NCBI RefSeq assembly: GCF_019393635.1
Contig: NC_057862.1
Coordinates: 701,518,918 to 701,582,917, forward strand
Source of the DNA: Dromiciops gliroides
Taxonomy: Eukaryota; Chordata; Mammalia; Microbiotheria; Microbiotheriidae
Direction of reading: 5' to 3'
DNA length: 64,000 nt
Part shown: piece by piece, positions 47,280 through 60,775 of the stretch
Numbering within the stretch: position 1 is the first letter of the stretch
How the letters are laid out: every line of letters begins with the position of its first letter
The notes under the pieces: generated by a model
Told to the model about the DNA's origin: nothing
Databases searched by the model: none
What the model saw: only the letters and a program-made list of their open reading frames with translations
Translations under genes and position numbers: made by a program

Positions 47280-47404
47280 TGTCATGGGAGGATTATGGGC
47301 CCCGGTCACCCCAACAATTCTCTGGGGGGTTCAAAGAACTTTTTCCTTGAAACCTCAGGGGTTTTCCCTTGAAATCAAGCAGGCCTCTCCTTGAACACAA
47401 TCAA

Positions 47405-47437
<33 letters not shown>

Positions 47438-47901
47438 CACCTAACAGAGATAAGCGGCACAGATCGAACTGAGCATGCTCCAGGACCATCACCCTGCATT
47501 CCAGTCATCCTAAGCATCTGGATGAGGTAATCCAGGAGAAGACCACTTGGATTCACCCATCAGCAGACTGCTTAGACCCATCAGGACAAAGTTGACACCC
47601 ACCACCAGATCTCTCACGAGGGATTCTTCCTACCCTAGTGCAACTCGGGAAGACCACCAGCCCCTCACACAATAAGAGATTCTTACTCACCCCCATCTAA
47701 ACCCTATAAAATGGCACCCCAAAAGTTAGCCAGGGAGGAAAGCGTTTTGTTCTGGCAAAACCTTCCTCTCGGCCGGTTTCTCTTGTAACCCAATAAACCT
47801 GTTCTCTTATTCCTAATTAGGTCTTGTGTGAGAGTGTAATTCTTTACAGAGGAATCATAAGGACCCATGTGCTTCCGCCTATTGGTTTCTCCCCCGTAAC
47901 A
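47280..47901 (+). repeat. Solo LTR, family F
   Basis: 622 bp, TGTCATGGGAGG...CCCGTAACA, with perfect AACC duplication (47276-47279, 47902-47905). CTATAAAATGG promoter near 47704, AATAAA near 47792, a (CA)n run at 47406-47434. Confidence 0.92.
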
Positions 47902-47905
47902 AACC

Positions 47906-49007
47906 CAACAACATGAGAGATACACACAAAGATAAAATAAAAAGCAGGAGTAGAATTTATTATACAAAAATGGCATGGGTAGTAATCATGATCTCAAAGT
48001 TAAAGCCAAAATAAATTTAATTAAAACAGAAAAATGGGGAAACTACACTATGTGTCTGCATTATTCTATGCTGTTTTAGACCATTCAACATAACTAGACA
48101 GCATAAAATACCTGAGAGTATACCTCTCAAAACAGACACAGAAACTATATGAACATGAACATAAAACATTTTTTATACAAATAAAGTGAGATTTAAATAA
48201 TTTAAGTAATATTTATTGTTCATGGCAAGGAAAAACCAATATAATATAAAAATGATAACTTTACCTAACTGATCAATTTATTGAATGTCATTCCAATTAA
48301 ATTACTAATAAATTATCTTACTGAGTTAATATAAGAAAAAAAGGTTCATTTGGAGAACAAAAGGTTGCCTCACCAAAAAAAAAAGAGGACTAAAAGCTTT
48401 TGCTCTAGGAGTTGGGGGTGGGAGGGAATACAGGATTGTAAATTACTCAGAATTTTAATTGGACCATTGGAATATGGATTCTCTGCTATCCATTCATAGC
48501 CTAAGATAAGCATTGTAAAAGTTGAGTTTATTGATTCTTCAAATTCTACAAGGTTGAGCTGCTGAACCACAAGAAAAGGTGAGTATATGATTCTTTAATT
48601 TCCAAATTTGTTCACCAAGCAATCAAAGAGTTTCTAGGGAACACCTGAATTTTGTAATAGGCAGATTAATGAAGAGAATCCTCTGGGTATAACTCTGGAA
48701 AAATAGGGTTTAGTACAATATCTACTTACCTCCCAGTTTTCTAGTTTCAGATGATTTAAGCATGTTGAAAAGGTGAGGAAGTTTGATTTTGTTAAAAGGG
48801 GGAATGAATGGGTTAGGGAAAGAAAGTAGAAAGAAAGTTTAAGTAGGTAAGAATGAGAGGAGTGAAGGGCAGAAGCCTTTCTTACAAAAGTGAGAAAAGG
48901 TCTGAGTGAGTCTGAAAGTAATTGAGTTCGATTGGGCGATTTAGTTGCTTATGGAGTCTTGCAAATTAAACCTAAGTACTCACTGATCAAGTGTAAAGTA
49001 ACTTTTA

Positions 49008-49044
<37 letters not shown>

Positions 49045-49307
49045 AAATTGGAAATAACTGGAAATCAAATGAGACTACTACCTGTTTTTGTTATAGACTA
49101 TGTTAATTGTTTTGGAGATAAAGGGGAAAACTGGTAATTTTTAAAAAGTATATTTTTTTATCGGTAAATTATTGTATAAGAAAAAATTCACAGAAAAAGA
49201 CCTTTTGGAATCCCCTTAATTTTGTAAACTTGCCAGAAAAGAACTTGTGAAATTCCTAGATGAGGAATGGTCTTATTGAGAGTTTATAAGGGTGCCTATT
49301 ATAGATA
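47906..49307. other. No gene; AT-rich, old ERV-like sequence
   Basis: No long frame. (GT)n at 49011-49041. The right edge (49270-49307) continues at 49854 after an LTR insertion and resembles 20815-20888. Confidence 0.5.
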
Positions 49308-49853
49308 TGTTATGGGCACAGAGCACTCCAGAAATTCTCTGGGGTACATCAAGGAATCTTCTCCTAGAGAAACTAAACCAGAGGACAGATACAAGCAGAA
49401 CCAGTTCGGACTGAGCTAGCTCTGGGACCTCTATCCTTCATTCAAGTCTCCCTCAACCCTGGGGCAATAAAATTAGGTGTGGCTGCTTCCTTTGTGTTGG
49501 GAGATCTGCAGCCACCCCTCACCCAAATTCCTCCAGCCACCACCAGTGGGGGATGATCCTCCCTCACTAAAGGAACTTTCCACTCACCCCCATCAGTCCC
49601 CTATAAAAGTACCTGTCAGTCTTCTGCTCAAGGAGATTGGTATCTCAGAGCCATGCTCTATGCCTTTCTCCCCATGAGAAGTCCAAGGATTTCTCTTGGT
49701 TTCCCTTCCCTTCCCTTCCCTTCCTCAGCCCTGAAATAAACTACTATCTTATTCTAATTGCTTTTGTGTGCAAGAGGGTTTAATTCTTTAAAGAGGAATT
49801 CCTAAGGACCCCTACCACCTACCCAAACCCCCTACCCCATTCTCCCCATGACA
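49308..49853 (+). repeat. Solo LTR, family F variant
   Basis: 546 bp, TGTTATGGGC...CCCATGACA, with perfect GATA duplication (49304-49307, 49854-49857). CCCTATAAAAG promoter near 49600. Confidence 0.92.
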
Positions 49854-49857
49854 GATA

Positions 49858-50668
49858 GAAGTAATCTTTAGTGATTGATCTTTACACCAGGATAAGTTTA
49901 AAACATGATGAAATATTTTGGGACTGTAACTGATATTGCTTTGAGTCAGTAAACTACCATGCCCACCAGAGAATGATACAAGTGATTTGAGGAGTGTGCT
50001 GGGAAAAGGTCAAGAGAATGGTCTTGGTCTTACCTGAGCAGGTTTCTATAAATCAGAGCAAGTAGTCAGTAGAGAATGTGAGCACAAAGCAATGATATTT
50101 TTTAAAAATCAAGAAGTGAGATAAAGATATGCAAGTTTCATGTGATTTCTTTGTGAAATGCAGGTTGGTGTTCCTAGGTGGGGATGGGACTTGGAAATCC
50201 CTAAAGTGCTTCCTTATCTTGAAAGACAGGAAGACAAAACTCTAGAGATAAAAGACCTGGTCTGGCTGAAAACTGCTGGGCTATTTTATTGGCCTCACTG
50301 ACATTGTATTATGATCTAGGATATTATCCTTTGAAACAAACAAACAAAGAGATAATGAGAGAATTTTACAGGGCTTATTACAGTAAGAAAAAGTTAATTG
50401 GGTATTTCCTTTTTGATTTAGAAGAAACTGAAATTCCTCCCCACTGCAAACACATTTGGATGAGGGAGAAGGGACAGGGTAAAGTTAACTTTCCCCAACT
50501 TTATCTTGGGAAATTCTAATCTTAAAGGTTCCTTTCTGGCTTTGAGGATTGAATAAGAGAGGAATATTTGTCATTTGAAAGTATCTTATCTCACGAAAGT
50601 TGGGTGAACATTCCTTTTTATATCAGGAAAAATTTTAAGCTGTTTCTCAAAAGCAAGGTATTTTATTT
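49858..50668 (+). other. Internal ERV-like sequence, no intact gene
   Basis: Starts with GTAATCTTTAGTGATTGAT, shared with 20850-20885. A short frame at 50289-50519 has no recognisable motif. Confidence 0.4.
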
Positions 50669-50672
50669 GTTT

Positions 50673-51047
50673 TGTAACGATTGGAATGATGCCACCTGCT
50701 GGAGACTTACTGTAGAAGAGTTCCACCCATGAAGCGAAGGTCTTTGAGGGCAAGACCAGGAGTCTTTTCTTTGGCGTCACAAAGTGACGCGGGCTAGTGG
50801 GAGGAGGAAGGAAGAGACTGGTGGCTCGGTCTCACTCTCTTTCCTTAGGACGCTGGTGGAGAGGGGAGCTAGAAATGTGCTCTCCCTTTAATAGATAGGA
50901 ATCTAGGCCTTTCTCTCTCTCTTTTTACCAAATTCTTATTCTCCTTAATAAATGCTTAAAAGTCTAACTCTTGCTAAAGCTTATAATTTATTGGCGACGA
51001 CTCATTAGATATTTTAGACAGACTAGCTAGAATTTTAGCCCTTAACA
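50673..51047 (+). repeat. Solo LTR, family C
   Basis: 375 bp, TGTAACGATTGG...CCCTTAACA, with perfect GTTT duplication (50669-50672, 51048-51051). Confidence 0.93.
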
Positions 51048-51052
51048 GTTTT

Positions 51053-51178
51053 TGTAGGGCAATGAGGGTTAAGCATCACACAGCTAGTAAGTGTCAAGTG
51101 TCTGAGGCCAGATTTGAACTCAGGTCCTCCTGAATCCACGGCCAGTGCTTTATCTGCTGTGCCACCTAGCTGCATTGA
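51053..51178 (-). repeat. SINE, reverse, slightly deleted
   Basis: Reverse copy starting within bases of the LTR end; part of the core is missing. Confidence 0.85.
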
Positions 51179-53386
51179 AGAAAGGTATTTTAAAGATGTA
51201 TTGGGTATACGTTCAGTGAACACTTATGTGATTTTAGAAGGCCTGCTATCATATCGGTAAGTTTATTTGTTGCAATGACAATTTGATATTGATGACAATT
51301 GTGTCTAAACCTACTGTGAATTGGCAGGCTTTATTAATTGAGAGGCAAGTTTTTTTGGAACCCTTTTTGGAAACCCTTTGAGTTTCATTCTTAGTTTTGG
51401 TGTGTCCTGCTTATAATTCTCATAGCATATTTCTATTAATAAGAGTAGACAAAGTAAGAAACTTTTAGAATATCCTCAGGTGTATTTTAAGGCTTTAAGA
51501 TCTAACCACATGCTCAGTAACGTGCAGTGATTTGCTTTTTGTTAAGATCTGGAGGTTACAAAGAAAAGATTTTTATTCTATTGGGCCATGCTGTCCTAGG
51601 GATGACTTTTATATTTTTGTCTTCAGTTCCCAAGTGGCCGGGTTAGTTGATCTACTTAATTGTGTCTAGCCACCTTTTGGGAAGAGTCTCTAGGAGGACA
51701 TCCAGTCCATCAAATCCAGTGTTGTATAAGTATTGGATATGGTAAAGATATTGGTTATTGGCTAATGCCCTTCTTTTACCAAATCTTGAACATTTCCTTG
51801 TATTGTCCAAATGGAAATGGGCTGCACTAACCATGTCAGCAGTTAGTCAAATTCTTTGCCGGCAGGCCACAGGGGCCTTGGGACTGTAATGATTGGAATG
51901 ATGCCACCTACTGGAGACTTGCTGTGGGAAAGCTCCACCATGAGGGAAATGCCTCAGAGGCATTGTGGCTTTTCCTTGGCGTCAGGAAATGACATTTGCT
52001 CATGGGTGCTGTCTATCAAGGCTACCAGCCAATCAATCTTGTTGTTGTCTGGTGGGTTTTGGGGGTGGGGGCAGAGGTCCTGGCTCCTTGGAGAAGACAG
52101 GAAACTTGTCTTTACGTGACAGGGAGATGGTCATTGTGTGCCTTTTACAGGGGTGTTACATGAGTTTTTGAATGATCATTTTTTTGCAGGGTACTGGGCC
52201 ATAGAAATTAAAATGTTACCATTAGTTATTATAAATCCACAGTTGATTTAAGTCAAAACTTGCCCTAAAAGAAATAACATTGTCTGAATGTGTACTTTTC
52301 TGTCAGGATTATCATGGTATATTAGGACTTAACATTAAAAGGATGTGTTATTTGGTATTAAGAAATCTATTGGCTGTATGACCCCAAGAAAGTTCTATCT
52401 GTCTCAGTTTACTTTTCTGTAAAGGAGATGATAATGGAGTCTACCTCCCAGGATTGTTGTGAGGATCACATGATTGTAAAGTGTTTGGCATAGGGCAAGT
52501 GTTATATAAAGTGTGGAACAAAAGCATGCAGCTGAATTAAGAACACATCATTAGTAATTAATTGGTTTTGTTTCAAGTTTTAAAAATTCCTCATGTTTTA
52601 AGGTATTATGTTTCTAGATTTTCTTACAATGTATAAATTAGTGAACAGTTGTATCAGCTATGGCAAAAAAGCAATTTCTATCAGAGGAGACAAAGTGGAA
52701 AGTTGTTATTGCAATATTGAATTAATTGGTTAGTAAATATATACTAGAGCATCTGTAATAAGTTCTAAGAAAGATCTTGCTGTTTTTATTTGAATTTATT
52801 AGTATTAAGCAATAGTTACATTAGTGTCCAAATTTGTTATATATATAAGATATTTTATACATATATACATTTTGTATGTGTACAATGGTAACTTATGAAC
52901 TGTCATATCAATTTAATGAGAAAGAGGATGATTGTTATTCAGTTTGGAATTAGAACATGTGCAGGAACACATGCAGACTAGTTGAGTCATCTGAAAGATT
53001 TTCTCATTTTTTAAGGAATTCTGAGGGCAGTCTCCTCTGTGCCTACATGGTTGATGACTGAACCTATTTTACTATGTGCTATTATATAAGACATTTTCTA
53101 GTCTGTTTTCTGTATGCAATTTGAGATTGTTTATACTTATTTCAACTATGGTTTGTTTTTGAGCATCTCAAGGCAGATTCATTTGCTTAACGTTAACTTA
53201 GGGATGGAAAGCATCAAATTAACATAGGTACAGGTAAAGTTAATGCTTGTTACCTAGGATATATAATCTTTGAGAAGTGAATTTATCTGAAGTACTGATT
53301 GTTCGAGTTTGCTATTTAAGAGATTATGGGACAATTTATGACATTAATTGATATTGTCATCATAGGAATGCTACATTACTCCTGAG
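51179..53386. other. Old ERV/LTR and MIR fragments, no gene
   Basis: 51885-52150 is a diverged family C/D LTR start (TGTAATGATTGGAATGATG). 52370-52510 is a MIR tail. The rest is AT-rich without frames. Confidence 0.5.
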
Positions 53387-53390
53387 CCAG

Positions 53391-53762
53391 TGTTAAGGGC
53401 TAAAATTCTAGCTAAACTGTCTAAAATATCTAATGAGTGGTCACCAATAAATTATAAGCTTTAGCAAGAGTTAGACTTTTAAGCATTTATTAAGGAGAAT
53501 AAGAATTTGGTAAAGAGAGAGAGAAAGGCCTAGATTCCTATCTATTAAAGGGAGAGCACATTTCTAGCTCCACTCTCCACCAGAGTCCCGAGGAAAGAGA
53601 GTGAGACTGAGCGCCAGTCTCTTCCTTCCTCCTCCCACTAGCCCGCATCACTTCCTGACACCAAAGAAAAGACTCCTGGTCTTTCCCTCAAAGACCTTCG
53701 CTTCATGGGCGGAACTCTTCTACAGTAAGTCTCCAGCAGGTGGCGTCATTCCAATCGTTACA
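53391..53762 (-). repeat. Solo LTR, family C
   Basis: 372 bp in reverse, flanked by CCAG (53387-53390, 53763-53766). Very similar to 50673-51047. Confidence 0.93.
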
Positions 53763-53766
53763 CCAG

Positions 53767-55239
53767 TAAACATCCATGATGCCAGCAACCCTGAGAGGTT
53801 TTACACAGCATGAATAGCAGGTGGTGGACTGTCATGGGAAAGGCTGAGAGAATGACTTTGGCAAGAGCTGAGGTAGATTTTTCCTGGCTCAGTTATCCCA
53901 GTGTGCCACATGGGTTCCACCTAGCTGACTGCAGAACTTCTATGTGGAGTAGATATGAAGTTTGGGGATGTATTATTCCCTGAGAGCTTTGTCCCTCTCC
54001 TTTTATGGAAAATTCCTATCATCATGTCACTTGATCAGTATGAACACAATATTAGCTCTTCATCCATAAGTTAATACTGTAATATCTGGGTGAGATGGAG
54101 GTACACGATTCAAGCTATTTGGCCTAGAAATTCTAGTCCCTTTTGGATTCTATGCAAGTAGGGTGTATAAGCATTTAGTCTTGTCATCTGTTTGTTATTT
54201 ATTATGCATTTTAAAACTGAATAAGAAACATCTCAAGTTTGTTTCAAGAAAAGTAGAAGAGGGTAAGTTATAGAATTTTTTCTTACACCTATGAAAAGGT
54301 CAACTTTACGTTTATTATATAATGTGGAAAATAATATCTGTCTGTAGAACATGTCCTGTTATGGACAACTTATGTGACATGCATTGTTTTGAAATTAACT
54401 GCTTAAGTGTCATCCCAAGTCCTTTACTACAACTGAAGTTAACTTGATAACTTTTATGCAAGTTCATTTGTGGTTATATTCTTACAAAGGTATTCTGTGA
54501 TCTAAGTTTTATGTGAGGATTAGATCTTAAACAATTGAATGAATATTTTTGGAGAAATACGGCCAAAATGATATATATGTCATTTGGAAAGATTTAAGAG
54601 TTCTGCCTTCTGTGGTACTTTGAAACATTTAGGTTATATAGCTTGCATGTATCAAGGTAGTGGTAACCCTTTGGCCTGTTGTTAATAATGTTTGTCACAT
54701 ACAGAATTAGATAAAGCTATAAACAGCTATGTTATAAATTTGTTACGGTTCAGGTAAACTACAAGACCTTGATTTTGATAATAAGGTCAGAACCATAAGG
54801 TTTGAGTTAAATCTTCCCACATGGGCTAGTTATTGGAGGAGTAGAATTTGAGAGAGTGTATCAATTTGTATTGAGATCTATTTTGCAAGAGACTTGAACA
54901 AGAACATCGGAGGTATCTCTACAAGTAATTTGAAACCAGAGAAGTGAATCCTTTGAAGAGGTGCCCTGGAAATAAGACATCTTCTAGACTGCCCCAAGAA
55001 AAGGAGTTCCAGAGACCAGATAACTAACTACATGGGACATCTCAGATCCAAGATAAAATTGCTAATTGAATGGACATTGGGAGTACATCACTGAAATTAC
55101 AAAGAGATTTGATATTAGATAATGCTGTTAGCCATGCTTGCTGTTATAATCTTATTAGTTATTGACATCAGTTCCTTGTGTTATATCTGGTGGTTATTAC
55201 CAAAAATATGATGAAGATAGAATTTTCCAAGGAACAAAA
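53767..55239 (+). other. Probable decayed ERV interior, no gene
   Basis: AT-rich, no long frame; presumably upstream env/pol of the element ending at 56284. Confidence 0.4.
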
Positions 55240-55656
55240 CCAGTCTTGAAAGAACACTATTGAATTTGTGGCCAAAAACTGCTTACCCATGTCTCCCCAA
55301 GAACTGGACAAGTATATGCTATATTGGGATAATTAGGCCCCAATTTTTCCTCCAGAAAGATACCTATGGGATAGAATTAGGTATTCAGTTGTATAGGCAC
55401 AGAAATTAGGAAGGTGGCTCATGTACCTGTTCAGAAATGGAATTCTTGGTTTGAGGGTGGATGGTTTTCACGGCTAAATGGAAGCTGGTGGAAGCAATTG
55501 GGGTTCTTTTTCCTATGTGCTCTGGTAGCTCAATTAGTCATACCCTGCCTAATTCCCTGCTTTATTAACTCAATTATTAGAGTGGTGGAGGGAATGCAGG
55601 TAGTAACCCTACTGAAAAGAGCTGAAGAAAGGTATGAAATGATGATCTATCAATGA
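55240..55656 (+). pseudogene. Retroviral env C-terminal remnant
   Basis: 55414-55656 reads as an Env end: WFEGGWFSRLNGSWWK before a membrane span with LVAQLVIPCLIPC and a short tail. Just upstream, in another frame, is a decayed stretch with LPKNWTSICYIG. Stops and frameshifts break it. It is the only env trace I see in the window. Confidence 0.6.
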
Positions 55657-55784
55657 GGGATTAAACAAAGTCTAGATCAGGAGATGGAAGAAATGGTGGA
55701 TAAGATTTACTTGGCATAGGAGGAGAACAATGGGTGAGGAGAGACACAAATGAAGAAATAAAGAGGAGGGATTGAAAGGAATAA

Positions 55785-56284
55785 TGTGTCCTTCTCAGGA
55801 GATAGTATACATTATTCAAGTCCCAGGGGTTTCTTCTCCCCATCTCCTTTTTTTTCCTGCTGAGTTAACAGTTAACCAGTAGAGGATGCTTCTTTCAGAT
55901 ATGAACAGTCTACATTATTCAAACTCTAAAGACTTATCCCCTTCTCTCCAAAAATTTCCTTCCTTTCCCTGCTGAGTTAGCAGAGGTTTTCTGAAGTTAG
56001 ATAACAAAGAATCATAAAATCTTAGGGTCTGGTTGTCCCACAGGGTGGGGATATCAGTGGCACCACAATGGGGGGGTGGGGTCTAAAGGTTTAGAAGTGT
56101 TGTGAAGAATGTGAACCCAGATGGGGGAGGGACTTTGCATTAGATCTAGGATAAAAAGGGAAGTTTACTGTGGCAAAGAGCATCACTCTTGTAGAGTGCA
56201 TGCCCTTTCTTGCAAGATTGTAATAAAATGGGTTCCTTTTTGCACCAGACCAGGAGTTGCACCTCAGTTTATCTGTTTCTAACA
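55785..56284 (+). repeat. 3' LTR of the env-bearing ERV (family E)
   Basis: TGTGTCCTTCTC...TTTCTAACA, preceded by purine-rich AAAGAGGAGGGATTGAAAGG; AATAAA near 56222 and GGATAAAAAGG near 56149. Confidence 0.65.
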
Positions 56285-57112
56285 GTACCCATCCTCCCAT
56301 AAGATAATAAACAGGTCAGAGACATAAATAATATCTCCTACAATTTGTTCCCCCAGATCAGAGAAGGCTATTTCTGTCTCTCTTACCAGAAGTAGGTACC
56401 TCATAGAAACCAGATCAGAGAATGGATAGGAAAAACATAATATCAATTTAATATTTTGTCCCAAGAAGAAATATATAACACATGATCATGTGGAGACTCC
56501 CCTCCTAAGAGGAAAGCTCAGGGGACTACCCATTTCTGAGGGTATATATGTTTTTTGTCCACGGATTACAAGGTGTCGTCAGTTTCAATAGTATGATACA
56601 GAAATCAACCCTGAAGTAAAAAGCAGTTTAACAATTTCAGTTATAACAAGTTTGGAGGAAATACAGAAGTATCATGATAAGATTACAGGATTCCAAAAAA
56701 AGGGTTTGGCAAGGATGAGGATGCCCAGATGTCAACATAAGATAGGGACTTACTATCCTGAGGGAAAAGAAGTCACTAGGTAGGGTCCTTTATCTGCTAG
56801 CTATCTGGGTTCAGTTTGGAGTTCAGTTGAAGGACATTTTGTTCCTATTCATCCTATTAATTCAGGGTTTTGTAAAAAATACTTTTGGATAATAAGGTAC
56901 CTCTATCAAATCCAGGTGATACATATATTCATATTAACAAGACTTACTAGCTGTGTGATTCTGGGTAAGTCACTTAACCCTCATTGCCCTGCAAAAAAAT
57001 AAAAATTAAACAAACAAACAAAACCAAAAATGAAATATTTATAGTTCTTTTTGGGGTAGCAAAGGGAATCTGAGAGATTACCCATTAATGGGGGAATTGA
57101 TGAACAAAGTAG
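56285..57112 (+). other. Repeat fragments before an LTR
   Basis: 56940-57000 is a SINE tail fragment. 57030-57110 is L1 ORF2-like sequence that resumes at 57624 after the LTR. 56285-56940 shows nothing recognisable. Confidence 0.5.
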
Positions 57113-57619
57113 TGGGGTAAAAAGTTTTAACAGTCGGTTAGATAATGGAGAGACGCCAGTTTTGGGGTTTTTTTTTAGGACCACCCTTTTGGGGAGGAGA
57201 CCAACAGCATTGCCTGCTGAGCACTCGACTTCTGACTTCTGGGGTGCGGGCTTAAAAGGCAAGGAGAGAACGGAAGTGGGAGTTTTTTCCTGCTCCGCTG
57301 GTCTCCTGGCTGCACTGCACAGACAGACGCGGACTGGAGTTTGACTCGGCCCGGCTCTCGGTTAACAGCACGCGCTTGACTCGGTCTCTCTCCCCAAAAG
57401 TGGCCTTGGGTTTTGGTGAGTTTTATACAGAATATAGACTAAGCCTAGACTTAAGACGATTTGTCTTGTATTTCTACTTTCCTATCCTTCTAATCAACAT
57501 ACAATAAAGGCTCTATCTAGAAAACCAGAAGCTTCTTCCATTTACTAGTCTGGGAGATAAATTAAGGGAAAGGTTAAGTAGGGGAGATTTATGATCTAAT
57601 ATCCAATTTTAATCTCACA
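57113..57619 (+). repeat. Solo LTR, family A variant, in L1
   Basis: 507 bp, TGGGGTAAAAAG...AATCTCACA. Flanks GTAG (57109-57112) and GTTG (57620-57623) match at 3 of 4. Same U3 type as 31598-32144. Confidence 0.85.
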
Positions 57620-58028
57620 GTTGGTCCACAAATGTAATGGAATACTATTGCATTGAACTCAGATTAGCATAATGACCACCCACGTTTCCAGAGGTCTGAT
57701 GATGATGAAACATGCTGCCTACTTCCAAAAGGTAGAAGACCGAGATACAGAATGAGAAGTATTTTGTAGGAAATGGGCACTGTGATGCTTTCCCCCACCC
57801 AGATTGACTATATGTTGTGTGTAATGGGTTATGTTGAGTCTCCTGTGGTGGTGGTGGGAGCACATAGGAAGGTGAAAAGGTGGATCTTGGCTGATACAAC
57901 TGTGCATGTATACACTCACACATAAGTATATATACATATACACACATACACACATGTATACATTGGTGTACATACATATATAGGAACTCTGATAAATGCA
58001 ATGGTGGATCAGTTCCTGAGTATTCATG

Positions 58029-58942
58029 ATGATATGTACCTTATCTCTTGATAGATAATCTCTAAAAAGGGTTAACAGACAACCTAAGATCTGAGCTCTA
58101 ATACCCAAGTTCTAAAAGGGGCTAACAGATAACCTATCAATTGTAGCTAAAAGGGGTTAGTTAGCACATTACCTAAGCCTTGGGTTCTTATCCATAGTAC
58201 CTAAAAGGGTCAACAGAGAAACTAAAGTTTGTGTTCTTATCAACAGTACAGTAACTAGGGGCAACTAGGTGGTGCAGTGGATAAAGCACTTCCCCTAGAT
58301 TCTGGAGGACCTGAGTTCAAATCAGGCCTCAGACACTTGACACAAGTTGTGTGATCCTGGACAAGTCACTTAACCCTCATTGTCCCACAAAAAAAGAAAG
58401 AAAGAAAAAGCACAGTAACCAAGAGGGTTCAAGTCCCTATCAACAAATACCATCAACAGAAACAGTAACCAGGGACCATTAACCATTAATAGCCATTAAT
58501 ATGCCTAGAAACCAGATCTTAAGTAAAGAGATATGAAAAACAGAGACCCTCTGGGTCTGACAGGTTTAAGCATGTCTTTAGGAACACATGCAGAAAGGGC
58601 CAAATGTCTCCTTAGCTTCACCTTATGATGTATAAATCCCCAAAACACACCTCGAAGGAAAAAGGTACCTGCTTTGGAGATTGTCTTAGGACCCCAGGAA
58701 GTCCAAATTAGGAGAAGACCTCCCATGGGATTAAGATAATGAGGAGATAACCTACTTTTTCTCACTATAAATATAACCATTTTTCTCCCCCTTTTCAAGA
58801 CACCTACCTGGTGCTCTCCCTGTGGTCATCAGTCTTTCAATAAAACTTGGGAAACTGAGTCACTGAGACTTGTAATTCTTTGGGATGCCTCACAATCAAT
58901 TTGATCAATTAAATCTAACCCCCCCCCCCACACACACACATC
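58029..58942 (+). repeat. LTR family G, diverged
   Basis: 3' part matches 28330-28683 (CAATAAAACTTGGGAAACTG, ends CACATCA). A SINE is inserted at 58256. The left boundary is uncertain. Confidence 0.6.
58256..58402 (+). repeat. SINE, full length
   Basis: GGGGCAACTAGGTGGTGCAG head, core and A-rich tail. Confidence 0.9.
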
Positions 58943-58944
58943 AG

Positions 58945-60289
58945 AGAGGTGATACTCAGAGTGCAAACTGAGACATAATTTTGTTTAGATGTGACCAATA
59001 AGAAATTTTGTTTAGCTTGGCTACATACATTTTTATAATATGGGGTTGGTTTTTTTTGGGGGGGGCGGAAAGAGAAGAGAGAAAAGTCTAATTTTTGTTG
59101 CAAAATAATTTTGAATTTGAAACATAAAGTGAAACAATATTGTTTCCCAGATCTTCCTGACTACATAAGTAAACATAAGATGGGGATACTGACACCTACC
59201 TTGCAAGGCTTGTTGTGAGGGTCAGGGGAGATATTGATAAGGTGCTTAACTCAGTGCCTGGCACTTAGTAGGTGCTTCATAATAAATGCTGCTTTTTTTC
59301 CCCCTTCAGGCAGTCTTGAAATTAGATTGACCACTCACCTTAGGGCTATCAAAGACAGCCTTTGTGAAAGGGCCACTGTCCCCTGGAGTTCTTTCCTTCC
59401 CCTGCCACATGGTTAGGCCAGTTTGCGTTTTCCCCTGAAAGATCACAAAACTGTCTTGAGGAACTACTTATATAATGAGCAAAGGTTCAAGGTACCTCTC
59501 TTTAAGCAGTATTCTGAGGGCCTCTGGACAAAGGAGTGAAGCTGCCTGGTAACTTAAAGGCATAAAAAGTCTACCTATGTGAGATCAGGGGTTTTCAGAT
59601 AGGACAGATTTCCCAGAATGGCACATTGCCACACCTGGCTCTGCTGACCAGATGAGCTTTCACAGGGAAGCAAGGGAGCCTTGTCTACTCAAGTTAAAGA
59701 ACCCAGCACCCTTATTGAATGTCCTTTTTTATGCTACACTTAAGTAAGCCTCCTTTTACTTGTTGAATGACCTGGGAGTGTTTTATTTTTGCTCAACATC
59801 TAAAGTGACTATTGGCTTGCATCAGTTCCATCCACGATATTCTCCTCAGTTCGTTTTAGGACATGCTACAGCCTATAGCTATCAAAATTTTCAAGAAACC
59901 TTCTAAAGCACCTTGACACACTAACTGGATTCTTTCAATCCTTCCTTTTCTCCTTGTTGCTCTTATGGTCTACCAGTGCACGGCACTCTACACAGGGTAG
60001 ACCAACTTATACCACCAGGAAGCCAATTTGAATAGCATTATGCCATGTAGTTAAGCTAGTCCTGGTGCTCAGGAAGAACAGAGCCAAGCATGAGAATCCC
60101 ACTAACCTCTCTTAAGCAGTAGAGATGCTTTCAATCACTGTGCCACGGTAGGACTTAGAAACACAAGAGCAGGGAGATGGACCCAGAGCTCTCTGTACTA
60201 GAAATCTAGGGCTTGTATCGCTAGGGCCTTTTAACATGATTTTTGGCATGATGTATGAAATGATAAAGGGAGGCTGAGCCCATATAATA
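58945..60289. other. L1 tail, MIR and possible LTR; no gene
   Basis: 58945-59130 is related to 16130-16320. 59170-59290 is a MIR tail (GTGCCTGGCACTTAGTAGG). 59430-59796 looks like an LTR (ends TTTGCTCAACA), without a confirmed duplication. Confidence 0.45.
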
Positions 60290-60420
60290 AAAATGAAAAT
60301 TCCACTTAATTTAATCTGTTTCTTCAGTACCATACCAATCAAACTTCCAATAAAGTATTTTGTAGAGCTAGAAAAAAGAACAACAAAATTCATCTGGAAG
60401 AATAAAAGGTTAAGAATGGG

Positions 60421-60566
60421 GGCAGCTAGGGGCAGCTAGGTGGCGCAGTGGATAGAGCACCAGCCCTGGAGTCAGGAGTACCTGAGTTCAAATCTGGCCT
60501 CAGACACTTAACACTTACTAGCTGTGTGACCTTGGGCAAGTCACTTAACCCCAATTGCCTCACTAA

Positions 60567-60588
<22 letters not shown>
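60421..60588 (+). repeat. SINE 1 of a cluster of three
   Basis: Full copy; the head start GGGGCAGCTA is doubled. Tail includes (CA)n. Confidence 0.93.
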
Positions 60589-60601
<13 letters not shown>

Positions 60602-60612
60602 AAAAAAGAATG

Positions 60613-60764
60613 GGGGCAGCTAGATGGCGCAGTGGATAGAGCACCGGCCCTGGAGGCAGGAGGACCTGAGTTCAAATCCGGCCTCAGACACTTAACACTT
60701 ACTAGCTGTGTGACCCTGGGCAAGTCACTTAACCCCAATTGCCTCACTAAAAAAAAAAAAAAGG
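60613..60764 (+). repeat. SINE 2 of a cluster of three
   Basis: Full copy, near-consensus. Confidence 0.93.
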
Positions 60765-60775
60765 TTAAGAATGTC

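Noticed and set aside
47280..47901. TATA and polyadenylation signals as a host promoter/gene end
   Set aside because: They lie inside a solo LTR with a perfect 4-bp duplication.
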